A stretch of 14,460 bases of DNA, taken from Ruminococcus flavefaciens. GTDB taxonomy: Bacteria; Bacillota; Clostridia; Oscillospirales; Ruminococcaceae. The stretch spans positions 1-14,460 of the forward strand of contig DFJW01000072.1 of the NCBI GenBank assembly GCA_002373775.1, read 5' to 3'. The notes beneath the pieces are model-generated. The model had not been told where the DNA came from. It saw only the letters and a program-made list of their open reading frames with translations, and did no database searches. The translations under genes and the position numbers were made by a program. Every line of letters begins with the position of its first letter. The stretch's first letter is position 1. Below are positions 1 through 6,533 of the stretch, one piece after another.

Positions 1-47
1 ACAACTTGATTAAAAGTCAAGTGCTCTACCACCTGAGCTAATGCTCC
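1..47 (-). tRNA. tRNA-Lys (TTT), cut by window edge
   Basis: Read on the minus strand, this is the 5' part of a tRNA: a GGAGCAT acceptor strand, a D arm with the TAGCTCAG...GGTAGAGC pattern, and an anticodon arm whose loop reads CTTTTAA, giving anticodon TTT (Lys). The T arm and 3' acceptor strand lie left of the window. It is the third tRNA of the operon read from the promoter at 233-261, only five bases after tRNA-Phe. Confidence 0.9.
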
Positions 48-52
48 AAAAA

Positions 53-125
<73 letters not shown>

Positions 126-134
126 ATAAAAAAA

Positions 135-208
<74 letters not shown>

Positions 209-232
209 TCATCTCTGTCATACGACTTAATT

Positions 233-261
233 ATTATAGCATAGAGGAGGAAGGAAGTCAA
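233..261 (-). promoter_or_regulatory. sigma-A promoter of the tRNA operon
   Basis: On the minus strand there is TTGACT (256-261), a 17-bp spacer, and a perfect TATAAT (233-238) preceded by TGC, an extended -10. It points at tRNA-fMet, whose 5' end lies 25 bp downstream of the -10 box. This is close to an ideal stable-RNA promoter. Confidence 0.85.
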
Positions 262-295
262 GGGTTTGAGATATATTTTTTTATTTTAACTAATG

Positions 296-668
296 ACGCC
301 GCGTGAAAAGTGAGGATAAAGCCGAGAAAGTCCGGATAAACCGCGAATGAAGCAGCGGATAACGTGGTGACAGTGTAAAGCGGACAGAAAAGTCCACTGC
401 AATGTGTGGGCAGGGGACCTGGCAAGACGCATACTTTAGAAATATAACATAACTGGATAAATTCAAATCAACTCATATGCAGTCAGCGTCTTAAATGGAA
501 GTTTACTGCGGCGGCGATCGGATCTTGCCGCAGTATCATGGATAAACAAGGCACTTCGTTTATCTTGACAGGATAAAGAGAATTGCTGTAAGTGCCTTAA
601 AAACTCGTCACATGCATTTTGAATAATCGGTTCAAATTTGTACAACAACTGCTGTAAGTGACGAAATA
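296..668. other. gene-free, highly structured intergenic region
   Basis: No credible gene lies in these ~370 bases; the only frame of any length (463-648, minus) would start with TTG and has no ribosome site. The region is dense in inverted repeats: CCGC 341-344 with GCGG 355-358; CAGTG 371-375 with CACTG 395-399, enclosing GGAC/GTCC; ATGTGT 402-407 with ACGCAT 427-432, enclosing CAGG/CCTG; ACTGCGGC 505-512 with GCCGCAGT 527-534; GATAAAC 541-547 with GTTTATC 558-564; AAGGCACTT 548-556 with AAGTGCCTT 591-599; CGTCAC 606-611 with GTGACG 658-663. GGATAA occurs six times (314, 334, 357, 455, 540, 571). The left half, read on plus, has the look of a structured RNA, perhaps a group II intron domain I fragment, but no family could be assigned. 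Confidence 0.4.
541..663. repeat. two interlocked inverted-repeat units sharing GCTGTAAGTG
   Basis: Two units each begin with an arm and close with its complement attached to the same ten bases, GCTGTAAGTG. Unit 1 pairs AAGGCACTT (548-556) with AAGTGCCTT (591-599). Unit 2 pairs CGTCAC (606-611) with GTGACG (658-663). Unit 1 also contains the hairpin GATAAAC/GTTTATC. They lie directly downstream of the rtcB stop codon and could shape the 3' end of its transcript; no T-run marks them as a classical terminator. Confidence 0.4.
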
Positions 669-1913
669 TCAGCCTTTTATAACTCCGACAGTAAACAGCC
701 GCTTTACGGGTTCGGTAAGGTCAGTCTGATTCGCCATGACATCGTTGATATCCTTGTAAGCGAATCTTGACTCTTCGGCAACATCGGATTTTTTATTCTT
801 TGCAAGAACGACATTCTGCTCTTTGAGGTCTACCATTACTGATTCAACGGAGAATTTATCCATTGCGGCGGTACGGGAGTAAGCTCTGCCTGCGCCGTGA
901 GATGAAGACATGAAGCTGTCAGGACAGCCCTTTCCGCGGACGATATAGCTGTATGAGCCCATAGCGCCGGGGATTATGCCCATATCTCCCTCACGGGCAC
1001 GGATAGCGCCCTTTCTGTGTACCCATAAATTCTTGCCGAAATGATTTTCCAGAGCGGCATAGTTATGGTGGCAGTTGATCTCACCGGAAAAAGCAGGGGA
1101 GATGCCGGTGTGCTTTTCGACGTGCTTTGTGAATATATCTTTGACTTTTCTGAGCATTATAGCGCGGTTCTCATAGGCGAAGTCCATACAGAGCTGCATC
1201 CATGCGAGGTAACGCTGTCCCTCGTTGGTATCGACAGGGAGAAAGGGCAGGTTCCATTCGCTGGGGACCTGTGAAAACCACTTGTCATTCAGTTCGTGAG
1301 CGATCCTGTTGAAGTGCTGTCCGACGATATTGCCGAAGTGCCGGCTGCCGGAATGGAGCATTATGCCGCACATCCCGTCGTCGTCCTGCTGGATCTCAAT
1401 GAAGTGATTTCCACCGCCGAGAGTACCGGCTTGAAAGTATCCTTCCTCTATCTGAGGGATAAGCTCCATATCAGCTTCATACCGGTTCATCTCAGCCTTG
1501 GCTCTGTCGAGGATTTCCGAGTGCTGAGCGGTTTTGTAGTGAGCAAAACCTGTCGGGATATTCCGCAGGATATCGCCGCATATAGTCTTCACAAGATCGC
1601 CGCTGCCGGTAACGGTCTCACGAAGGAGAGAAACCGGTATATCGGTCTGGACGTAAGCCATTCCGCAGCCGATGTCAACACCGACAGCGTTAGGGATAAC
1701 AGTATCCTCACATGCGATCACGCCGCCTATTGGCATTCCTTTTCCAGCATGAGTGTCAGGCATAAGAGCTATCCACTTGTGAGCGAACGGAAGCTTTGCA
1801 AGGTGCTCCGCCTGTTCGATACATTTCTCGCCGACAGCATCGAGGTCGGTCTGCCATATCTTAATGGGGAGCATATTTTCATTCTTATCGTAATGTACGA
1901 ACATTTTCTTCAC
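669..1913 (-). CDS. rtcB: RNA-splicing ligase RtcB
   Basis: A 414-aa cytoplasmic enzyme of the RtcB family, which joins RNA 2',3'-cyclic phosphate (or 3'-phosphate) ends to 5'-OH ends using GTP and Mn2+. Visible family signatures: HAGKG near residue 55; VDIGCGM at 79-85 with metal ligands D80 and C83; GGGNHFIE at 166-173; LHSGSRHFGN at 186-195; a GEINCHH block at 277-283; and SSSHGAGR at 336-343, where H339 matches the histidine guanylylated in the family. Length is typical of the short bacterial form. The chosen start is GTG at 1913: AAAGGA lies five bases upstream, whereas the ATG three codons later is too far from it. No archease (rtcA-like) or stress-regulator partner is seen. It is transcribed toward the structured region and the tRNA operon; a role in repairing cleaved tRNA is known for the family, but any link to these tRNAs is inference. 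Confidence 0.97.
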   Translation of the reverse strand: MKKMFVHYDKNENMLPIKIWQTDLDAVGEKCIEQAEHLAKLPFAHKWIALMPDTHAGKGMPIGGVIACEDTVIPNAVGVDIGCGMAYVQTDIPVSLLRETVTGSGDLVKTICGDILRNIPTGFAHYKTAQHSEILDRAKAEMNRYEADMELIPQIEEGYFQAGTLGGGNHFIEIQQDDDGMCGIMLHSGSRHFGNIVGQHFNRIAHELNDKWFSQVPSEWNLPFLPVDTNEGQRYLAWMQLCMDFAYENRAIMLRKVKDIFTKHVEKHTGISPAFSGEINCHHNYAALENHFGKNLWVHRKGAIRAREGDMGIIPGAMGSYSYIVRGKGCPDSFMSSSHGAGRAYSRTAAMDKFSVESVMVDLKEQNVVLAKNKKSDVAEESRFAYKDINDVMANQTDLTEPVKRLFTVGVIKG

Positions 1914-1935
1914 TTCTTTCCTTTAGCTTGATTTC

Positions 1936-1944
1936 AGTATATCA
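1936..1944 (-). promoter_or_regulatory. extended -10 promoter for rtcB
   Basis: On the minus strand TGA is followed by TATACT, an extended -10 element, about 23 bp upstream of the GTG start. No good -35 box lies 16-18 bp further upstream, which fits an extended -10 promoter. The leader would be very short (about 15 nt). Confidence 0.5.
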
Positions 1945-1968
1945 CATGGCGGCGGGAAAATCATATAA

Positions 1969-2790
1969 AATTTTCTGCACACACTCCTGAGCACGTTCTC
2001 AGTCACTTTCCGGCAGGACGTCTGGAGCCCTCGCAGCTGGGAGGCACCCAAGACAGGAGCCGGAGCCCCGCCGCCCAAGATCTTCTCTCAGGAGGAGGCG
2101 GACAGGCTGGAGCAGGAGCATCTTGCACAAATCAGAGGGCTTAGATTTAACAGTTCGTCTATTGACATTCCTGAGGGAAATGGTATAATAGAATCAGAAA
2201 GACATACACCAGCAACTCAGCAGGATATTCATGAGTTTGAAAATGTTACAGGCTTTGAGAATTACACTGAAAGCAAGGAACATTTACTTGAAATAGCAGA
2301 GGATTTCAGCAGGCTTAAATCCGATTTCCCTGACTACTTCAAAGGGCTGACACTTGATTTCGGAACAGTTAAGGAAATGACAGATAATGATTATGCAGGA
2401 TATGTTCCTAACACAGGGACTATACACTTGAATCCGTTTTTCTATAATAACTTTGAAAAAATGCAGAAGGTGTATTCATCTGACGTAAGCAAGAAATATC
2501 ATCCTGTCGGTACAGACTATAGGGCAACTATCTTTCATGAGTTCGGTCATAGAGTTGAGCATATCGACGGTATCAACCCTAAAAAACAAGTCAAGACATT
2601 ATTCGAGGAGACATTTGGCAGGCATTATACACGAAAACAAGCTGATGAATGGATAAAAAGCAACTTATCTGTATATGCTGCTGAGGGCGATTTCAATGAT
2701 TTTATTGCTGAGTGTTTCGCAGAGTATTACGGTAGTAAGCAGCCAAGGAGAATATGTTCAAATATGATGCAGCTTTATTCAGAGAGGTGA
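1969..2790 (+). pseudogene. phage head-type protein, N-terminus lost, with C-terminal metallopeptidase-like domain
   Basis: One open frame runs from just after a stop at 1966-1968 to TGA at 2788-2790, but it has no start codon with a ribosome site at its beginning; the first ATG is at 2377 and is poorly placed. The first ~60 residues (GC-rich, including WSPRSWEAPKTGAG and IFSQEEADRLEQE) resemble, from memory and not from a search, the C-terminal parts of phage minor head / SPP1 gp7-type proteins. After ~2150 the DNA becomes clearly AT-rich and encodes a separate domain with HEFGHRVEH (a HExxH zinc-binding motif) and a downstream NDFIAECFAEYYG segment that could supply the third ligand. This fits a head protein carrying a cargo domain whose body has been deleted. 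Two small phage-like genes follow. If translated at all, only the 137-aa part from 2377 is likely. The zinc peptidase call rests on the motif; the substrate is unknown. Confidence 0.6.
2162..2189 (+). promoter_or_regulatory. consensus sigma-A promoter inside the phage remnant
   Basis: TTGACA at 2162-2167, a 16-bp spacer and TATAAT at 2184-2189 preceded by TGG (extended -10). Both hexamers match the consensus exactly. The first downstream ATG in the main frame is at 2377, preceded by AAGGA but only two bases away. It could drive the metallopeptidase-like part and the two small genes behind it, or be a chance match in coding DNA. Confidence 0.55.
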
Positions 2791-2794
2791 TTTT

Positions 2795-2968
2795 ATGGTA
2801 AAAGGCGAAGTATATTTATACTGGATGACTAATTCTGAATGGTATGATTACGATGAAAATGAAAAGCCATATCTGACAGATAAAGCTCCAGAAAAAGCAA
2901 GAATTTCTTTTGAAAAGTATCTTGATTTGAAAGAAAGAGAAAGAAAATCCGGAGTCAAAATAATCTAA
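2795..2968 (+). CDS. 57-aa hypothetical protein, phage-associated
   Basis: ATG at 2795 follows AGAGGTGA with five bases of spacing, and starts four bases after the upstream stop, so it is translationally coupled to the metallopeptidase-like frame. The product is acidic and aromatic in its first half (YLYWMTNSEWYDYDENEK) and charged and helical in its second (FEKYLDLKERERK), with no signal peptide or membrane segment. Its AT-rich composition matches the peptidase domain rather than the following 49-aa gene, so the two may have travelled together. A partner or immunity role is conceivable but unproven. I do not recognise the family. Confidence 0.7.
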   Translation: MVKGEVYLYWMTNSEWYDYDENEKPYLTDKAPEKARISFEKYLDLKERERKSGVKII

Positions 2969-2974
2969 TAGAGT

Positions 2975-3000
2975 AAAACCGCCCAGCAATGAGCGGTTTT
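2975..3000 (+). terminator. hairpin terminator after the 57-aa gene
   Basis: A perfect 8-bp stem, AAAACCGC (2975-2982) with GCGGTTTT (2993-3000), with a ten-base loop. The 3' arm itself ends in four T, followed by CTTATA. It starts seven bases after the stop codon at 2966-2968. The A-run on the 5' side makes it able to work on both strands. Confidence 0.75.
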
Positions 3001-3028
3001 CTTATACCCATTTGAAGGAGGTGAGCAC

Positions 3029-3178
3029 ATGGAATACGCTGAGAGGATCGAGATCACGTTCAAAAGCGGCGAAACTATCTCCTTCGGCAAAGGGGAGTGG
3101 GACGACTACTCGTTTACCGGAAACGCTGTAGTAGTTAAGCAGAAAGGCGCTTGGATTGGCGTCTACAACTTCGATTAA
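3029..3178 (+). CDS. 49-aa hypothetical protein, phage-type
   Basis: ATG at 3029 is preceded by a full AAGGAGGTGA ribosome site with four bases of spacing. The product is a small soluble protein with alternating beta-strand character (RIEITFKSGETISFGKGEWD, then AVVVKQKGAWIGVYNF). Proteins of this size and pattern are common among structural-region accessory genes of Firmicutes phages, but I cannot name it. It lies after the terminator at 2975-3000, so it needs its own promoter or read-through. It marks the right end of the prophage remnant. Confidence 0.7.
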   Translation: MEYAERIEITFKSGETISFGKGEWDDYSFTGNAVVVKQKGAWIGVYNFD

Positions 3179-3224
3179 GTCAGCGTTTGTATATGATCCG
3201 TCATAAAATAGTCTTCATATGTGA

Positions 3225-3253
3225 TTGATTTGCAGTTCCTTTTATGCTACACT
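3225..3253 (+). promoter_or_regulatory. promoter of the pectate lyase / acetylesterase gene
   Basis: TTGATT (3225-3230), a 17-bp spacer, and TACACT (3248-3253) preceded by TGC. The expected transcript start is near 3260, leaving a leader of about 54 nt. The imperfect hexamers fit a gene that needs an activator such as the AraC-type regulator encoded at 6534. Confidence 0.65.
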
Positions 3254-3269
3254 GAAGTTACATTCAAAG

Positions 3270-3301
3270 CTTCTGCTCGTATTTAATACAGATTTCAGAA
3301 G
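3270..3301 (+). promoter_or_regulatory. inverted repeat in the pectate lyase leader
   Basis: Nested arms CTTCTG (3270-3275) / CAGAAG (3296-3301) and GTATT (3279-3283) / AATAC (3285-3289) lie between the promoter and the ribosome site AGGAGGG. It could be an operator for the neighbouring regulator or a leader hairpin next to the ribosome site. Confidence 0.4.
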
Positions 3302-3313
3302 AGGAGGGTACTT

Positions 3314-6300
3314 ATGAAGCGAACAAAAGCAAATCATTTGCAAGCAATTCTGATCGTACTGGTGATGCTGTCTGGGATCCTCGGCATGATGTTCCCACAG
3401 GCAATGACAGCGGACGCTGCCGGTGCAGATTATCCTGCGCAGCTTCTCCGGATCAGCACCTACGACAACAGCCGGAATCTGAACATTTCAGGTTACGGCG
3501 ACAAATCAGCACTCAACACATGGACGACGAACGGTGTGCAGAACGAGAACTGGCGATTTGATTACGTCGGTGAAAACAGTCACGGAAAGTACTACAAGAT
3601 CACCAACATGGGGACCGGCAAGCTCATAACACCACTTGGTTACGAAACAACAGCCGGTACATCCTGCGTGATCTTCGGCTCAGAAAGTGCTCAGTCCCAG
3701 CACTGGTATGTTACTCCGGTCGGAAATGACTCGCTGGGCACAGCACTGTATTACAAGATCACGAATTACTGTGATCCGGATATGGCACTGTCATGGGATC
3801 AGTCGGCGAATACCATTTCGCTCTCTGCCTATACAGGTGCGAATGGTCAGAAATGGCTGCTGAACACTGCCGGTTTGCAGGGATTTGCCGGCAGCTGCAA
3901 GGACTTTTCCGGCAAACTGAAAGCTTCCGATATCGGTGGTGCGCTTGGCAAGAAGGTAGAAGTAACTACCTTCGATGAACTGAAAGCAGCCTGCACCAGC
4001 ACCGAGCCGCTGACTATCATAATCACTAAGGATATTTCAGGTAAAACGGGTTCTTCAAACTATGAGATCTCTGTTGGATATGACGGCGGTCAGCGCTACT
4101 ACTGCCGTGATAACTACATCTACCTCCAGCCGAACAAGACCATTATCGGCAGCTATTCGGCACATAAGCTGTACAATGTCTATTTCCGCACATATAATGA
4201 AAACTACGGCCCGGGACATGACATCATCATCCGCAATATCGACTGTACTCATGATACCGAGCTGAACACTGATAACATCTGGGAATTTGCCTACGGCTGG
4301 AACTACTGGATCGACCACTGTGACATGGAAGGACACGATCAGATCGAGACTTCGACACTCGGCTCTGATGACTGGGACAAGCTTCTGAATTTCAAGGGCA
4401 CGGCAGATTATTCAACGATCTCCGACTGCACCTTCGGACATCACGAATACGGTGTGCTCATGGGTTATCCCACCGACACACAGGAGACCTATGACCTCTA
4501 CAACGGCAAGCCCTGCATCACCCTCTGCGACAATTACTACAACAACACCATTACCCGAGCACCGGGCCTGATGCGATACGGTTACTTCCACAGCTTCAAT
4601 AATTACGTCGTGAATTTCGACATGGGCTATACGATCTATTCTGCCTGCAAGCTTTATTCCGAGAGCAATTATTTTGAAGCCGGAACAGGCAAAGGCTCCG
4701 TAGTTAATGACCGTCCCGGCAGTGATATTTCTGCCACATATCCGGGAGTATATACTGATTCCGGTTCTATTCTGACAGGCTCCAATTACGGTCTGACTGC
4801 AAGCTATGCAAAAGCCTGCACATGGAGACCGTCCTCGAATTACAGCTATACTGCAAAGTCTGCATCTGATGTCAAGTCATACTGCATGAAGAATGCCGGC
4901 TCGAAATCCAGTGCTTCTGCCATGACTTATGCCGCATTTGCCGAGTCGGGTGTTCCGTCAGCAGGGTATGTGACTGCACCGGAGACTGAAATGCAGGAAA
5001 CCAACATTGAACCGCTGAAGGGTAACCTGATCGGTGAACTTGCCCTCAAGGATAAGGCAACTTACCAGAACTGGGCACTGCTTCCGTCAGTGAAGACCGG
5101 TGACAAGATCTACGGCGACCGTGATTTTACATTCACCTATCTGCCGCCGACATTCATTACATCTGAACTGGTGCAGACAGCCTGCGACGCCAAGAATTCC
5201 ACCGGTGAACTGGCGGTGATGACTGCTGCTGGCGACTGTACAGTATATGTCGGACTTGATTCCAGAGTGGAGAAAGTTCCGTCATGGATGAATGGTTTTA
5301 AAAAGACTTCCTTTACTGCATACACAAGCAACGATGTGACGTTTGAATTCTACAGTATTTCACTGAAAGCCGGAGAAACGCTTTCTCTCGGCAGCAATGA
5401 GCAGTCTGCATTCTGTATCAACTATACCGTGATCGTGCAGAGGGACAGAGGCTATCGCTGTGATCTGAACGGAGACGGCGAATTCACAGTAGCAGACTTA
5501 GTAATGCTCCAGAAATGGCTCCTTGCCACACCGGATATCACTATCCCTTACTGGACGGCAGGCGACCTGACAGCTGACCATACGCTGGATATATTCGATC
5601 TTACACTTCTGAAGCAGGCAATTATCGAGAAGGGACCTACTCCTCCCGTACAGCCGGAAACTCCGACAGAGCCGCCGGTATCAGAAGGCTATGAGCCGGA
5701 GGGCTTCAAGCTGTCCGGCAAGATGTATCTGGTGGGCGATTCCACTGTCTGCGAGTACACCGGCAGCATCTGCACTGATTACAACCGTTACGGCTGGGGC
5801 ATGAAGCTGGGCGAACAGTTCAACGGCGGTCTGGTCATAAACTACGCGCTCTCCGGCAGAAGCAGCCGCAGCTTCCTTACCGAAAGCAATTATCAGAAGC
5901 TGCTGAGCAATATCGGAGCAGGAGATTACCTGTTCATACAGTTCGGACACAACGACGAAAAGACCGATGAATCGACCTATCCGGGACTCGGCACCTATGC
6001 CGGACTTGACCAGTCCACACTTGACAGCGAAGGAAAGGATGCATCCGGACGGTATTCTTACGAATGGATCATCCTCAACAAGTACATCAGACCTGCACAG
6101 GCAGCCGGTGCTGTTCCGGTGCTTGTTACACCTATCACAAGACGCGGTTCGGACGGTACACCGAATTATGCAGCACACACCGCATATCAGCAGGCACTTA
6201 TCCGCCTTGGCGAGACATACAATGTGCCGGTCATTGATGCAACTGCGCTGACTACGGCGTACTACAACCAGATAGGTGCAGCCAATACCGCAGCTCTTCA

Positions 6301-6433
6301 CTGCTGGGCAGATGCAGAACACACAACGCTCGACAATACACACCTCTCTGAACAGGGGGCAACGGTCATTGCCGGCATCATTGCCGCACAGACCAAAGCC
6401 CTTGATCTGACGATCGGAAATTTCATAAAATGA
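3314..6433 (+). CDS. secreted cellulosomal pectate lyase (PL1) - dockerin - rhamnogalacturonan acetylesterase (CE12)
   Basis: A 1039-aa secreted enzyme. Residues 1-36 are a signal peptide (basic start, hydrophobic core, ADAA cleavage region). Residues ~40-185 look like a ricin-type beta-trefoil (CBM13-like): three similar segments each ending in a Q/N-x-W pattern (NENW, SQHW, GQKW). Residues ~195-520 are a PL1 pectate lyase: YWIDHCDM at 331-338 with calcium-type aspartates, and TRAPGLMRYGYFH at 414-426, the RxP...R catalytic region. Residues ~565-710 are an unassigned beta-rich module. Residues 716-773 are a type I dockerin with two calcium loops (D717/N719/D721/D728 and D751/T753/D755/D762). 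A Pro/Thr-rich linker (775-797) leads to a CE12 SGNH esterase: GDST with S810, G848, GHND with N880, and DNTH with D1007/H1010. So it should cut polygalacturonate and deacetylate rhamnogalacturonan while bound to a scaffoldin cohesin. The start has AGGAGGG five bases upstream. Confidence 0.95.
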   Translation: MKRTKANHLQAILIVLVMLSGILGMMFPQAMTADAAGADYPAQLLRISTYDNSRNLNISGYGDKSALNTWTTNGVQNENWRFDYVGENSHGKYYKITNMGTGKLITPLGYETTAGTSCVIFGSESAQSQHWYVTPVGNDSLGTALYYKITNYCDPDMALSWDQSANTISLSAYTGANGQKWLLNTAGLQGFAGSCKDFSGKLKASDIGGALGKKVEVTTFDELKAACTSTEPLTIIITKDISGKTGSSNYEISVGYDGGQRYYCRDNYIYLQPNKTIIGSYSAHKLYNVYFRTYNENYGPGHDIIIRNIDCTHDTELNTDNIWEFAYGWNYWIDHCDMEGHDQIETSTLGSDDWDKLLNFKGTADYSTISDCTFGHHEYGVLMGYPTDTQETYDLYNGKPCITLCDNYYNNTITRAPGLMRYGYFHSFNNYVVNFDMGYTIYSACKLYSESNYFEAGTGKGSVVNDRPGSDISATYPGVYTDSGSILTGSNYGLTASYAKACTWRPSSNYSYTAKSASDVKSYCMKNAGSKSSASAMTYAAFAESGVPSAGYVTAPETEMQETNIEPLKGNLIGELALKDKATYQNWALLPSVKTGDKIYGDRDFTFTYLPPTFITSELVQTACDAKNSTGELAVMTAAGDCTVYVGLDSRVEKVPSWMNGFKKTSFTAYTSNDVTFEFYSISLKAGETLSLGSNEQSAFCINYTVIVQRDRGYRCDLNGDGEFTVADLVMLQKWLLATPDITIPYWTAGDLTADHTLDIFDLTLLKQAIIEKGPTPPVQPETPTEPPVSEGYEPEGFKLSGKMYLVGDSTVCEYTGSICTDYNRYGWGMKLGEQFNGGLVINYALSGRSSRSFLTESNYQKLLSNIGAGDYLFIQFGHNDEKTDESTYPGLGTYAGLDQSTLDSEGKDASGRYSYEWIILNKYIRPAQAAGAVPVLVTPITRRGSDGTPNYAAHTAYQQALIRLGETYNVPVIDATALTTAYYNQIGAANTAALHCWADAEHTTLDNTHLSEQGATVIAGIIAAQTKALDLTIGNFIK

Positions 6434-6440
6434 TACTGCA

Positions 6441-6472
6441 AAGGGCTGTACTTCATGCGAAGTACAGCCCTT
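6441..6472 (+). terminator. 14-bp hairpin after the pectate lyase gene
   Basis: AAGGGCTGTACTTC (6441-6454) pairs perfectly with GAAGTACAGCCCTT (6459-6472) around an ATGC loop, seven bases after the stop codon. No T-run follows on either strand, so it is an atypical intrinsic terminator; it may act with Rho or protect the 3' end. The regulator promoter starts ten bases later. Confidence 0.65.
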
Positions 6473-6482
6473 GCTGCGTATG

Positions 6483-6511
6483 TTGCAATTTCCGAAATTA
6501 TATGCTATAAT
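6483..6511 (+). promoter_or_regulatory. promoter of the LacI-GGDEF-AraC regulator
   Basis: TTGCAA (6483-6488), a 17-bp spacer, and a perfect TATAAT (6506-6511) preceded by TGC. It lies between the hairpin at 6441-6472 and the start at 6534, so the regulator has its own transcript even though it follows the enzyme gene in the same direction. Confidence 0.75.
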
Positions 6512-6533
6512 CTTGAAAAAGGAGGCGAAGACT

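Noticed and set aside
300..440. RNase P RNA, suggested by GAAAGTCCGG
   Set aside because: The other conserved RNase P blocks are absent and the region is too short.
463..648. 61-aa frame on minus downstream of rtcB
   Set aside because: Starts with TTG, has no ribosome site, and its sequence is made of the inverted-repeat arms; more likely structured non-coding DNA.
1296..1931. 211-aa frame on plus
   Set aside because: Lies entirely antisense to rtcB, whose family motifs are unambiguous; no ribosome site.
1945..3200. Attachment-site repeats flanking the prophage remnant
   Set aside because: No convincing direct repeat was found at the two edges by eye; no integrase is present.
6471..6533. 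21-codon upstream extension of the regulator from a TTG
   Set aside because: It would start inside the hairpin and cover the promoter; ATG at 6534 has GGAGG and the family-like start LIAVILPE.
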